Shown here: one piece after another, positions 13,516 through 28,500 of the stretch
Layout: each line of letters starts with the position of its first letter
Position numbering within the stretch: position 1 is the stretch's first letter
Source of the DNA: Heliocidaris tuberculata
Taxonomy: Eukaryota > Echinodermata > Echinoidea > Camarodonta > Echinometridae
NCBI GenBank assembly: GCA_025618425.1
Contig: CM046838.1
Location: forward strand, 11,908,466-11,972,465
Length of the DNA: 64,000 bases
Direction of reading: 5' to 3'
Made by a program: the position numbers and the translations under genes
The notes under the pieces: model-generated
What the model saw: only the letters and a program-made list of their open reading frames with translations
The model's database searches: none
Told to the model about the DNA's origin: nothing

Positions 13516-14542
13516 TTATTTTTTTTTCTGGAGAGTATAGTTTTGTTTGATATGGTCATAATAATGCTTGTAAACCTGACTGTGGTAACTTCTCACAGTT
13601 GCCTTTTGTAGTTCTAACCGAAACCCATGCATACCCTTTTATTTTGATGACTGTCATGCATCTTTTAATGAGGTGAGGTATTGGTGTGATGGAGAGGTTC
13701 ATGCATAAATGATCAGTTTTATGATGTCAATAAACTCTGAAGAGTGTCCTGAAGTGTACTCAGTAGTGTCATCTAATCTAGGGTGTGAAACGTGAAAAAT
13801 TATTAAAATATTTAATGCTGTATGATAAAGGTCAATTGTGTGAAAATGACCATCTGCAGCCTGACCTGTACTTAATTTTCAGGTTTCACATTTTGAAAAT
13901 TTATTAATTATGATTGGTGAATAAAATAATGTACATGTACATGTACATACAAACTTTGAGTACATTCAATTGTAAGTCTATACGTATTAACAACATTCTT
14001 TTTATAAAGATTTCTGATATCCTTTGAGTTTAATGGATGATTAAAAACTTTTTTTATTGTTACTTACAGGTGTAGATTTATCGGTTATTTTGTATCCAAG
14101 CATAATTTGTGTACATACATGTACATATACATAATGCTTTGATCTGAATAAAGAAATATAATGATTTAACCATTGTAAGGAAGAGTCGTGTTTCTACCTA
14201 TTGGGCTACATGTATATCAAATGAAATCAAATTGAATATCATACATGTGTGAAATCACTTCACACAATATTAGTCATTGTTTTTTAATTCATAAATCTTA
14301 ACTCAACATGTAGTTATCACAAACCAATTTTACACATTATTTAACACCAGGAAGAAAACTGATAATCTGCTAATGATAGTAATGTAAAGATTTAAAAAAA
14401 AAAATGAATTCAAAATTGCTCTCATATCTTTCAATTAAGCATAAGATATTTTTGGAGGCTTTGCAAGCTGGGCCATAAAATGAGTTCAATACAATATTAG
14501 GTAAATCAATAAATTCATTTTTTTTTAACAACTTGCCTACAG
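13516..14542. other. no gene seen; intron before first visible exon
   Basis: AT-rich; a TACATG run near 13931-13948. Ends at the acceptor of the first recognised ABCA exon. Confidence 0.
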
Positions 14543-14737
14543 CTCCTTGTACTAACCGATCCTTCTGCCCTGGCGCTTGCTTGTGAGTTTGGGACGCTAG
14601 GGGACCTATTTGGTATTGAGGACCCAGAGCTACGGGCCAAGACCAACCAGGAACTATGTGCTCTTAACAGACAGCAGTATGAGGACATTGCTCTAGAACT
14701 CACCTCCCACCTAGACCCATCAGCAGTTGCAGCATTG
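14543..14737 (+). CDS. ABCA2: ABCA exon 1 of visible set (extracellular domain 1)
   Basis: Codes residues 1-65, phase 0 to 0, acceptor CTACAG, donor GTAAGT. Contains [18 protein letters not shown] and [17 protein letters not shown], a two-cysteine module that resembles the one in exon 4. An upstream exon must exist because there is no start codon or TM1 here. Confidence 0.
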
Positions 14738-17700
14738 GTAAGTCATTGATTTATCCAAGTTTTTTTTTTTTTTGCCCTTCAGGGTTGGGGGGGGGGGGGG
14801 AGGGTGATACAATGTCCAGAATATCTGGAGGCGTATTGTCCAAATTATCTGACAGGGGAAATAAGTTAGATATAAAAATTAAATATGAAAGTTTATCCAA
14901 TTTGGCTGATGACTGGGGCACACATTTACGATTGTGTATTGAAGCTTATTTCTGTGTCTGCATTGAAATCATTACATTCTCTTTCTTCTGTTTTTGCTCT
15001 TCCACAGGCTGGATCTACCTCAAACAGCACATCATCAGCCTCAGGTAAGAAATGCAAAAATTATCTTCTCATTTTCATGTATTTATTAAGTTATTACAGT
15101 ATACTTTACAACCAGAAGTAAATGAAGGGGCAACCATTAATGTATCAAATTGTTGTCATTATGACATGTGATAACATGCATTTTGCAAATGTAGATGCAC
15201 ATGGACATTACTTGTATGTCCCTGAGTTAGCTGTTCATTGTGATGAAAGGTGAATCAATCACCCTCTGTATATATAATACACCGACTGATTACATGTTCA
15301 CTGTAAGGTCGTGCATTAAAGGTTAGTGTCAGACCTTTTCATTCTGTCTATTAAAGGAGCAATGAACTAAAATCAGTCCCAAACCATGTGGATAGGAAAA
15401 ACCTTGTAAGAGGAAGTCCTGTTTCTCACAAAAATGAAATTTTGAGAAAAGGAGAAGGCAATTCATGTATGTCTTGCTCAAGTGCAAGTGTCTGGAATAT
15501 ACAGATCACACACTTATCCCCATGCAATAGTTACAGTCAGTGCAAGGGAAAGATACAAGTTAGATGCATGCATCATACTTGTATTATCAAGCCAGGAGTA
15601 TGTTTTTCATTTGTAGCATTTTTTGAAATACTTCTCATACTTGTATTATCAAGCCAGGAGTATGTTTTTCATTTGTAGCATTTTTTGAAATACTTCTCAA
15701 GCGCTCTTGTTCCTAAGATTCCATACATGATGTCAGATTTGCATGTAGATGATGTAATTTGTGTTCGTTTGGTGATATCTCAATAGCAAATGCATGAAAC
15801 TACATTGAACATGTACATGTACCATTAAAGATAAAGTTGAGGTCTGGTCATGCAATTACATGTTGAAAGAAACTGTCTCAAAGCAATTGGGAAAGGTTCA
15901 TCATGTTTGCATAAGAATTGGTGTATACTGTGAGGTTTTGGAATCATCAAAATGATGAGAAATTGACCCAATCTCCCTGCAAAGCACATGCATTCCACAC
16001 AGAAATAGGTACATGTATACATGTATGGGACTGCACACGCAGCATGAATGTTTGGCCTGAACACTTCAGCTACACAATGTATTTCTCGTCATATTTTGAA
16101 TATAATGGCATTTGAAGAGCAATCCTTTTCAGGGGGATATTTTTACTGTGATATTCTTCCAAACTGACCTGAAAAGAATGAAAAAGCTCACAAATTATTT
16201 TTCACCTTTCCCAGAACTCAACCTTCTCTTTAAGCCAACACCAACTATGCTTGTCAATCATGGATAATGATTACCATTATAAGAAAAAAATATGCTTAAT
16301 AAAATGTGTGCATTTTTTTGGTTTCATCCAACTCTGTAGGCTCTATCACCCTGGCAGATATTTTGACAGATCCAGCAGCTTTTGAGGAACTTTTAAAGAC
16401 AGATCTTGGGATTAACCCTAATGTGACAGATGAACTCATCAACACACCTATTAATCCTAGAGAGGTAAGATTTATCTGAGAGAAAGAGAATGAAAGAGAT
16501 AGATAGATACATTGATATATAGATAGATGAACTCCTCAACACACCTATTAATCCTAGAGAGGTAAGTTTTCTGTGAGAGAAAGAGTATGTAAGAGATACA
16601 TAGATAAATAGATACATGTAGATGGATAGATAGATGAACTTCTCATCACACCTATTAATCCTAAAGAGTTAAGTCTGATCAGAGAGAATAAGATAGATAA
16701 AGAGATTGATTGATAGATAGATAGATAGATAGATAGATACTTATGATATATAGATAGATAGTAGTAGATATATCAATATCATTCTAGCAAAGAAAGATAT
16801 GGTGATTACAAGGAATTAGGATATGAAAGAAAGTCAGAAGAAGAAGTAATATATGAGCAACAGAGCAACAGATAGGCAGATGGGGATATGGGATATGGAG
16901 GGAGATAAAACAACAGAAGGTAGAATTGTTAGGTAAATCAATCCTGTATTCTTTACCCAAAGAAAAAGGATTCTCTAACTCATCTGAGAGGATGTATAAA
17001 TATTTGAAGAAAAGAACCTAGCAACAGTTCCAGAGAGAAATATTAATAGGGATTGGGAACTGTTGGAGAATATGGAGATGATGGAATTGTTTGAAAGAAA
17101 TATATGGTACATGTATATCAGTTGGAGGGGGAAGCTGCCGTGGGAAGAGCAATATTTTCTTTGGAAAATAACATATTCAACAATAATACATGTACTTGTC
17201 CTGAACATTCTTAATTTTCATCTTCCTGATTTGCACATTTGCTATTAATAACAAGGATAATCATAGTGATGTGTTGCCAACTTTCTCTTTCATTTTCTAT
17301 GTTTTCATTGTATGTTTGAGGAGAGATAACATTGTTTGTCATAATCTCAGCCTCCTTATGAAACCTGATAAATGTGGTAATCCTCTAGACAATGTCAATA
17401 ACTGAAATCCGGGATCATTGTGTAGACACTAAGCTGTGTATGCAAATACTGCAACTTGGCTTTGACATCTTGGCAGTAGTTGCAGGATGTTTAAAAAATA
17501 AGGAATCCTGCTAATGCTGCATTTAAAGGTGGAATGGGTATGACACATCCTTTTCTATCTCAGTCTCATTAACTTTGTTTATATGTGGTTCCCTTGTTTT
17601 TATCTGCTTCTTCCTCTACCCTCTCATCCCATCCAACCTTCTGTCATCAACCAAGCTCTATCCCTCTTCCTCCCTCTCTATCCCTCTCTCTCCACCCCTC

Positions 17701-20700
17701 TTATTCTATCATTCTTCTCTTTACCCCCATTACCCCCCCCTCTTGTTTCCTCGTGTTCTTTTACTTTTCTAATTTTTGCTTCCACCTTGTGTCTTTATCC
17801 TGTGTTGTTTTACATGTATGTATTTTCCGTTTTATCTTTGTCATAAAATATGCATAGACACGCAAGCAGTTATATATTTTTAAGAGGATTTCATCATTAT
17901 AGTGTAGTTCGCATTTTAATAACAGTGATGATGTGAATCAACTTGAAAGGTAAACTTTAATAATGGTTTATTTATTCAAAATATGCATCGCAGCCCTGGA
18001 GGGCTGAATTGTACAATATTTTTACAAAATTATTTACATAATAAAAAAAAAATATATTAAATAGTACAATAATGATGCAAGGAAGCATTCATTTATATAA
18101 CATTGTGCAATTGTCACACTATAGTGTACAGCTTATTTTCTATTTACATTTGTTAGTTTGTTTGCACAAGAATTGGACTTTGAGACCTAATGCAAATATA
18201 AATGTTTTCATGATGGTACTTATGTTGTGCATGTTTTAGTCACATGGGTACTTTCAGCAAATAGTTGATGTGAATTATGAGAAGTAACTGAAGACATTAA
18301 AAAATGTACCCTACATGTATGTGTGCTATTGTCCTTATTTCACCTCTGCTCTTCAGTTCCCCTTTATACATGTACTTAGTTATCTAGTTATCTAGTTGTC
18401 TAGTTATTTTAAAAAGGGTGAAAAGAACAAAAAGTTGGAAAAGGATTTTTGACATAATATTTGTTCAGGAATAATGCAGACCCTTATTTCCTGTATTCAT
18501 GATGAGTAAGAAAAAAAGGAATAGGATATGTATGAATTGTGGGGAAAATGTAATGTAAAAAAATAATGTTTTTTTGATTGGCTGATGTAATGAGTTGCTC
18601 TGTCTTGTCCTCTTCAACTTGTCCAGCTTCAACTGTTACTACAAGGCAGTGGAATGCATGATACTGTATGTAATGAGACTGCTCTAGGACAGATCATCCA
18701 GCCTCAGAACCCTGGTGATCTTGATGATATCAGCAGAGTCTTGTGTAACCTTACTAGTAGCCAGCTAGATGAGTTCTCAAAGGATCTCTGGCAGTCCGTG
18801 GACAAACAGAAGTTCCTTGATTGGGTGAGTACCTTGACAGTGACCATTTCCATCTGCTATTGTGTCTTTTTCCCCTCTTCAAATTTTCTCTTAAAGAATT
18901 GTATTACAGTCAAACCTGCTCTAGCGACCACCTGTATAGAAAGACCACCTTTTCTATAAAGACCACAATTTCCATTTCCCTTGAAAAGTGTTTCTCATTG
19001 AAACATGTATTAATGGAACCTGTACATAAAGACCACCTGCTCATAAGACCACTTTTCTTTTCTCCTTGAGTGGTCTTTGTATACAGGTTTCACTGTATTA
19101 TATCTATTTTGTAGTGTTACTGATAAAGGTACATGTAATCATGATAATCATTAAAATGATAAAGGATAATATCAAATATTCATAACATGCCTTCTCACAA
19201 CCGATGTCCTGAGGGTGCATTGGAGAGAAGAAGCCATAATCTATTTCATGTAATTATTTCTACATCGTTTCTTTGACATTTTCAGGCCAGGAACAATACA
19301 GATGCACCACCTAACGTCTATGACGATATCAGACAAATCATGCAAGAGGTAAGATACTTATCTGGGATACCATCTAGGATTATTACAAGTGAAATCATAA
19401 TCGTAACCTACATGTAACTCATTCAAGAGTATGTGGAAAGAAATATGGAATCAATGTCTGGTGTCAGATTTTCATCAGGTCATAAAATGATATGAAAGGC
19501 TTTTAGAACGTGGCTATATTCCATCATTTTTCAAATCTTTGAATGCCTCTTTCTTTCTTGTCTTTTAGACAATAAGCAAGCTAAATCATTGAACCATGGA
19601 TCTCTATGCTTTAACTTACATATACAAATGAGCCCTTGTGTACATGCAGTCTCAATTTCTTCCTTACTGAAACCACCCCTCACCTTTGACTGTAGATTCG
19701 AGAGCTGGAGAGTTTCAAGAACCTGACCTCGGAGATAGAGGATATCCTCAAGAGCAACGACACCGGTCAGCTGATTTGCGGTGACCTACCCTTCCTGGCC
19801 GTCACGGTGCCCAGCTTTGGGGATGAGCCTCAGGTTCCAGGAGGGCCAGGGGAACCAGTAGAGCTTCCAGAGCCAGTGGAGCCCATAGATCCAGAAGATC
19901 TCCCCACACTCTCTCCAAGGACTGATGAGCCACAGACAATGGACAATAGTATGTTAACATATATTTATCCAATACAGAGGCATACCACTCTAATTATATT
20001 GATGTTTTTATTTTACCTGTCTGCTAAAAAAGGAAGTATACGTAGATACTGTACATTAGCAACCAGTGGACGTACAAGTACATGTACATGGATGTCCTTG
20101 AGTTCTATAAAAGTTAATTAAGGATTAATCCCTTACTAAAGGGCAACTGGTTTCAACCTTTGAGTGTCTGATTACAGCCATCATGCCTAATGAAAATATT
20201 TTAAGGAAAGTTTGGAAATTGAACAATTGTTCAGAGAATGTCATATGCCATAGTTAAAATATACATTTAGAAATTCATGTAATGAACATTCATTAAACAT
20301 TGTCTCATTTACTTGTAACTTTATGTTTTGAAAAGTTTAACTTATTCTCAATGTTCCTACTGTATTTCCATATCAGGTACTATTCCTGGTACAGAGCGAT
20401 GTCCATGGCTGGTTGATCTCCTACAGTCAGGATCAGGGAGCAAAAAACAAACAGAGTATATCCTCTCTCTCTTCTTACCTCTCATACAAGGATACATCTT
20501 CTATACACCAAACACCACTGCCACCAGAAAGATTATGAAAGAGGTATGATTGGGTTTGGGGCTACAGTTGAATTAAGTTTAGGTTTGGGTTTGGGTTTGG
20601 GTTTGGGTTTGAATTTGGGTGTGGGTTTGAGTCAAATGGGATTGAAGCTAGAATTGAATTTACCATGGATACTTAAAGGTACAGTAAGTGAGCAACCAGT

Positions 20701-23700
20701 GGACCTACAGTGTGTAAGTTTTTAGTCCAGTTATAGATATTGTTTTAAGGTGAATGCCTTGCCTTTGACCAATAGTGCACCAATTTGATTTTGAACCATG
20801 GATGTTTTGACTCCAAGACAACATATGTGACCCTCCACCACAAAACGACCAATAAGTCGCAATGGGAGTTTTAGAGTAAACAGCTGAAAAGGTGGTTCGA
20901 GTGGAAATTTTGATTTTAAGTTTTTTGTATTTTCTGAAAGTTCATTTATTAAATCTACCATCTGACAAAATTTCAGGGTAAAATACCATGTTGAAATATG
21001 TTTTTACTCTCATTCAAAATGAACATGTTTTCCTAGACATTCAAGCTTTGTGTGTCAACTTGTTGGGATTGTACTTCACATCGCTTTTCTGGTACAGCTT
21101 AAAAACTATGCATTGTCTGATATTCAAAATCTAAAGAAGGAAAGAAATATATCTATTCTGAATGTATGGAAAGTTTCAACCCAATTCAATTAGTACTTCA
21201 CAGTGTATGCTAGGAAATTTTGACTCAACCTTTTGTGCAACAAACAATAGGACACAGATTAGGCACTCTTAAATAGTCACTCTTCTTTAGAGCCGTTTTC
21301 TCTGTTGTTTTGGTCATTAGCCTCTCTGACACGTTCACATTCGCATTGTAATTTACAAGGCTTCGCTTAGTCCATACAGGACAAGTTACATATCATTTTA
21401 AAGCTTAGAATCTAAGCTTTCAAACTGTGTTGACATTTTTAAAACCCGAATTTTCGACTTATTGGTCGTTTTGTGGTGGAGGGTCACATATCCAAGTGCC
21501 ATGATATTTAGCTTCAGTGATTATGAAATACATTTTGTATGTACAAGTATCTTTATGATTCTCCTGGATATTTACATGTGTCTGTGTTCATCACTGAATA
21601 TTTCAAGTTACATGTACATGTATAGTTTGTAAGAAATTGATTTTCATTTTACAGTAATGGAAGTAATGAACATGAATAGATTATTTTTACAGATACATGT
21701 ATGAACATGTGTATTTTCCCAATCCTTGAGTTCTGGTTCTAGAATTTTTTTTCAACCTGTCTACTGTTATAATCTATACAGGCCGATGAGATTTTCAACA
21801 GTTTGAGAGACATGAAGGATTTAGCTGAGAAATGGTTGGAAGTATCACCTTGTATCAGAGTAAGTATACTTATGTTTTAAGTTTAATCTAACAGTCCATC
21901 AATGAAATAAAATGATCTGTCTGCTATTTGGTATCATGATATTATAAAGATTGAAACTCTTTAAGCTTTCTGTGAACTGATTTACATATTGTCAGAAATT
22001 ATAAAAGTGTTGCAGTATTGCCTAATGCAATATGTAAACAATAGGTTTTTGCTGTTTTTTCATGGATGGATAATTTTTTGACATGAGTCAAAAATGAAAT
22101 TTGAAGAAAAGCAAATTGGTCAACAAAAAAGGTACAAAATCAGTAAGAATAACCATGGTGTTCTTTTTTTGTTGTTGTCTAACCAGGCATTTGTTGAAAA
22201 TCAGGATCTGCGTACCATGGCGTCTTGCTTGAACCGTTCCAGCCCAGGCATGCCCTTTTTCCCTGACAATGCCACCGATTTCCTACCCGTCACTGCTCTT
22301 CCAGAGGGTCTAACTTTACCCCCCAGTCTGCCCACGATGGTGCCTCCTGTGCTGAGGAACTCCAGCCTTCCAAACTTGTTTGGGAATGACACCCAGGATA
22401 TTCTTAATCTCCTGGATGCTATGGACACCTTGTCTAACACTACTCTTATTTTTCTTGCGGTGAGTGTTTGAATGCATTATCATAGGTTATTTGAAGGTTC
22501 CTCTTTTAAGAAAGAACAATGGAGCTGATTGATGTGGGTGTGTTTCAGTATTGCTGAAATATAACAATACTATAATCACTGAGAAAATGTGGCTTGTCTT
22601 GATAATGGCTTTGAATGAAGCATTTAAATAAGGTTGGTTTTCTTGATCAGCATCTAGTAAATATGTTCCTGTTCGACAGTAAAAATAAAATTTACTGATA
22701 TTTATTTTCTAGATGATACTGTATTTGCAGTTACTTGGTTGTAATTGAACCAAACATGTGCCAATTTGTAGAGAATCATGATCAACTTGAACTGTTTAAG
22801 TTTTTTGCTGATCTATGATTTGGTGATGAGAGATTTTACTCTGAGCCATGAATAATGAATTGTTCGATGTTCTACTTGTTTCCATAGTGCTTTGAGCTAG
22901 ACCGATTCCGTCCTTATGAGAATGAAATGGATCTAGTTGAAGATGCTAAGGTTCATATTGAAAACTACACATTTTGGGCCGGTAAGTCTTGTTTCTTACT
23001 TTTTTGCAAATGGAATTTACTTCATGCAATACCTAACCCCAACCCATTGTGTATGATACATTTCTTTTTATTGAGGTTCATCTTTAAGTAGCATATATGT
23101 ATTTTCAAAGTGATGCTTTAGATCCTCATTTTTCTGGCTACATAACTTCAGACTCTATACAGTGTGTAGGGAAATTGAGTTTACAGATGATGTATATAAA
23201 TACTAATTTTCAACTTGTTTGTATAAATTAGGTTCTGCATATTCTAGAGTAGATATGTTTAAGGCCTTCCTTTTTTGTTAACATGTTTTGTTACATGTAT
23301 GAAAGCAGCAATTTGGCTTGTAATGTAAGCTTTCTCCTCTAAATAAGGAGAAGAGGGGCAAGTTTTTCACTAACAAAAGAAGTAAGACCCACCAGGATAT
23401 GGAGATAGGGGCTGCTTTGTTTGTATGAATAGAAACATTTCACACCTGTCTTAATCCTAAAGATGTGATAGCTCCTTTCATTGGATATAATGCTTGTGAA
23501 CCTTGATCTAGAGCAGAGCCTTTGTTTTGGATAACAATAGCAGTCCCTTCCTACTTTAGCAGTCTTGTTGTAAGATGATCTGTTTTCTTACACAACATTT
23601 TTTAATGAGCTTTTATAAGTTCATTCACTTGTACTTGTACTGACACTCTCTTTTATCATCTACTTCAACAAAGACTTAGTGTAGCGTAAAATTGAATTCT

Positions 23701-25484
23701 ATCAGTTTCTTGCCTCACCTGAAAAAATAATTCTCATTAATTTTCTTCTCCTTTATTTACACCTCCAAGGAAAAAAAACTAAGAAGTTCCTCATAATATT
23801 TTTGTAAATTCACAAGCAATTACTTGTACATGTATGACTAAGTTGAAGTATCAGAACTACAGTATGCATGTACATATACATGTAGCAATGTCACCTCTCC
23901 TGGGGCCTGTAACATAAAGAGATACAGTCAATCTTACGATCAATTGTAACTCTTCAGTACATGGTTTACCATAGACTTACGATTGATATCAATTGTAAGA
24001 TTGATTGTATCTCTTTATGTTACATGCCCCTGGAATGTCAATTTCACTCTATTGCGCTTACTGCTGTTTGTCTGTTCTTTCTCTATTCAGGTATTGTATT
24101 TACTAACATGGACCCTGATCCAGACAGTAGCTATATTCCACCTCTACTAGACTACAAGATCCGTATGGATTCAGCTTTTAGTGAGAGCACAACTAAGCTT
24201 ATGGATGCGTAAGTAGCATTAATGATTTCACATTTTTTCACATTTCATGACCTTGTTTTATTAAAGAGGGTCTGAACTCTTCAGGAATTTTTCTAAAGTA
24301 ATTCTATCACCCATCAAGGAAAATTTCATTTAAAAAAGTGCCAGGGCATAAACATTAAGTGAAATTCACAAATGCACAATTAATTCATTTAGAAATAATA
24401 AAGTATAACATCTTCATGTTTCATAAGTTATTTGTCCCGCTATTTATAGTTTTATAGCAAATGTAGAATAATTCCCTCCCATCATGAACATGTATGATAT
24501 TATTACTTCAGAGAATCTGTAATCTGAATCTCAGTTTCATGCTAGGCCAGTTGAACATTGTTATACACAGCTACATGTATAACTGGTCTTTCAGTATATC
24601 AGAAGCATGGAGGTCACTGGTGGTCAGCACTTCTATTCTATATCATCTTTTTCAGGTACTGGACTCCAGGACCAAGAAAGAATATCAGAGATCGCAAATA
24701 CTTTGAGAGTGGCTTCATTTTCATCCAAGACATCTTGGAGCAAGCCATCATCAAAGTGATGACAGGCAAAGAAGATTTAGGAGCTGGGATGTATATCAAA
24801 CAGTTTCCATACCCATGCTACATTAGTGATCTGTAAGTACATGTACTTGTACATCTGTTCATGTACATGTAGTAACTGTTTGCTTGTATGTAGTCATTCA
24901 TTTATATAACCACCAAGAACAAAAGATATGAAAGTAACAGTAGCAAAATATGTGATAGATGATAGAATAACTGAAGCAAAACCAATGATAGTGAAAATGG
25001 AAGTAGTTGAATTGTTTATATATCAAGCTACATGTATCTAGATTCATCAAAAACATATTTACGACTGTAAAATATAAACATATTCCTAAATGTATGAAAT
25101 CACATATAGCAAATAAAACAATAAACCACTGACCTTATGAAATATTAAATTCATCCACATACTTGATTAAGTAAAACTGTCTTACATATCCTCAAACAGG
25201 AAGTGATATACATGTAGGTCTTCATTTTGCTGCTGCTGTGCTTTGTTCTACAGGTTTGTCCAGTCACTGTCTGGTGTATTACCTCTATTCATGATCATTT
25301 CCTGGATCTTCTCTGTGGCGATGATCATCAAGGGCATTGTCTACGAGAAGGAGAGGCGTCTCAAGGAGGTGATGAAGGTGATGGGGCTTAGCAACGGGGT
25401 GCACTGGCTGGCTTGGTTCATTGACAGCTTTCTTGTCATGTTTACAAGCTGTGTGCTTCTGGTATTGGTTTTAAAGGTGAGGAC

Positions 25485-25541
<57 letters not shown>

Positions 25542-28500
25542 GTGGTAGTGATGATAATGATAATGAAGGTGGTAGTGATGATGATAATGATGATGATGAT
25601 AATGATGATGAAGGTGGTGATGATGGTGGTAATGATGCTTTGACGATGATTGAGATCATTGTATTCATGATGGCAATTGTGATGGCTGTGGTATCGTTGA
25701 CGGTGGTGATGATGATAAGGATTATTATGATACATTTAAATTAAAATACTACATCTTTTACAACTTTTACAACTTGCTGGAGAAAAAAAAATTGAACATC
25801 ATACATGTACTTGCCCTGCCACTAAATGACACACTTCATTATCTGATTTGATATTACAGTATGGAAGCATCATCACCTACTCCGATGGTGGGATCCTCCT
25901 CCTCTTCCTGGTATCATTCTGCATCTCTACCATCATGCTGTGCTTTCTCATCAGTGTATTCTTCTCCAAGGCCAACCTATCAGCTGCCTGTGGGGCGGTT
26001 ATCTTCTTCCTCACCTACGTTCCTTTCACGCTGGTCATCACCTGGGATTCTTATCTCACGAGGGGAGCCAAGTTTGGTGTGGTGAGTTTGGAGCAAAGGA
26101 ATTCAAAAAAAAAAGTTCAACATGGTTTGATCAATCTTCTCATGGCTTACAGCTTGTGAGCTTGTGAATGTTTTGCCAAACATGTAATCATGATTACATG
26201 TACATACATGTTATTTGTTTAACCATTAGAGATTATATAGAGATAATAGTTATCATCCTCATTTTCATAATAACCTTTTAGTTTCACCTGAATTCCTAAA
26301 AATGTTTGTTTCTGCTAAATTAAAAATAGTCAGAATTTACTGGAAATTAATAGAGACGTACATAAAGAGGTCAATATTCAAATGGGAAGTCATGATTGAT
26401 TTTCTGTTCAATTTGCAAATTCAAAATGGAATTAGCAAATGAATTATCTCTACTTCTTCCTTGTAAAGTGTGTCCTTCATGGTCCTTCATGAAGATTAAC
26501 CTTCCCTTCACTCCATGAAGATTAATCTACTGTAAAGCGGTATATGCATGCAGTCATTCTGAAACACAGACAGATTTCTAGTTCAAATCATAATTACATT
26601 TTTCTCATTTATCTTTCACAACCTGCTTTCTCCACATCCCCTGCAGTCTCTGCTGAACACCATTGCCTTTGGCTACGGCTCTATGTACCTTTCCCTGTAC
26701 GAGGTCCAAGGAACGGGTGTCCAGTGGAATAACATCAACACCAGTCCCCTGAATGGGGAGCATGGATTCACTTTCATGCAGGTTATAGCTATGATGTGGT
26801 TAGATGCATTCGTCTATGGGTTGCTTACATGGTATATTGAGGCTGTGAAGCCAGGTAAAGCCCAATTCTCGTTTTCTCTAATACCAGAAAAATGTCAAAT
26901 TCAGTATCCTTCTTCCAATTCAAATATCAAGTCATAATCAAACTTGTATTTCACTTGATTTATCATTTGGAACAGAATTCAATTTTGAAGTTACAGAAAT
27001 TGTAATCTATGTGTATATGTAAATCTCAAATCCGTAAATTTCCAAGTAACCATTCACCTACACTGTACATGAATTTGGAATTGATGACATTTTTATTTGC
27101 AAGTAGGGGCATTGAATGATTTGCTCAAATTTACAGTCAAAGCAAAATCTACAATTTCATATATGTTGTTAGTTACATGTCTTAGTAAAAGAATGCCAAA
27201 TCTTTTAATAATGTAGATATACATGTAGGTAGATAGGCCTGTAATTCTGTAATCAAATATTTTGACTGATATATGTTGTGTGTGTATTTGTATTCTTTTG
27301 TAACCTTTTTTGTTTTAGTATAACCTGCTCTATATCATCACTTTGTCTTTGTCTGTCTTGTAGGAGCGTATGGAATGCCCAGGCCTCTCTACTTCCCATT
27401 CACACATAGCTACTGGTTTGGACATGACAGACCTAAGAACACTGATGGGGAAAGCATTGATATGAATCATGCCAGGTTTAGAGGAGGTATGTGGATGCAA
27501 TAATCTGATATCATCTTTTGTTTCAGAGTCACAAGCTACTTGAGCTACTTGGTTGTGCAATTTTGATTTCTATGATAAATGGGAGCATTACATGTAGATA
27601 CATCGTTTGGTGAGAGACTAAAGGGCATAACCCTATGTAATAGTAAATATTAAGCTAATGTCCTTCTGACACTGAGCAGATGATGGGAATTTAGATATTT
27701 TTAATGCAAAGAACATACAGATACATTCACACCAAGTTCTTTTTTTATCCTTTAGAAAAGAAATATGCCTACATTTTTTTTGAAATAATGATGTTTGAAA
27801 TAAGCACGCTGTCATATACATGTATACTGTAACTACATGTGGTTGTTTATAGACTCTATTTGAGTAATGAATCTAAATGAATGTGAATTTAAAGTGAGAG
27901 AAATCATTGTTTGCATTTTAAGATTAAGTAAAAAAAAAAAAAAGAAAAGATGAGCTCTTTCATTGTACTCTTTAATAGATTTGTAGCTTTCAATCAAAAT
28001 TATCAAAATTGATACATGGCATCTTTGTAATACATCTTAATGTCATACAGCCCCTAACTCTGACTTTGAGGCTGACCCCGCCCACCTACCCCTGGGGGTC
28101 TCTATCCGTCATCTCCTCAAGATCTACTCCACCGGTAAGAAGCTTGCTGTAGACAACCTCAGTGTCAACTTCTATGAAGGCCAGATTACATCATTCCTAG
28201 GCCACAATGGAGCTGGCAAGACTACCACCATGTGAGTGATTCTCTGCTTGTCAATTCAGTTTAAGTTTTTCAGTCAATGCTGTATTGATCGCTTTGGTAG
28301 AATATCATGAGCATAGAAGGATCAGTTATCGTTATTTTGAAAATGGTTATATAAGTTTTGAATATACATCCTAGAAGATGTTGCATGTAAAGCCTCTTTG
28401 ATCTCTTTCCTCACTTTCTCATTCCTGTTTCATATAACCCTTCTCAATTCACATTACCTATTCAGTATATGGGGTCTTTTGTTCACACCATATTATGATA

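Noticed and set aside
17575..17857. three overlapping Ser/Leu/Pro-rich open frames
   Set aside because: C/T-rich low-complexity intron sequence open in several frames.
20578..20632. interstitial telomere
   Set aside because: Unit is GGTTTG-like, short and imperfect, not TTAGGG.
25442..25735. antisense His/Ser-rich open frames
   Set aside because: Reverse reading of the ATG microsatellite in intron 13.
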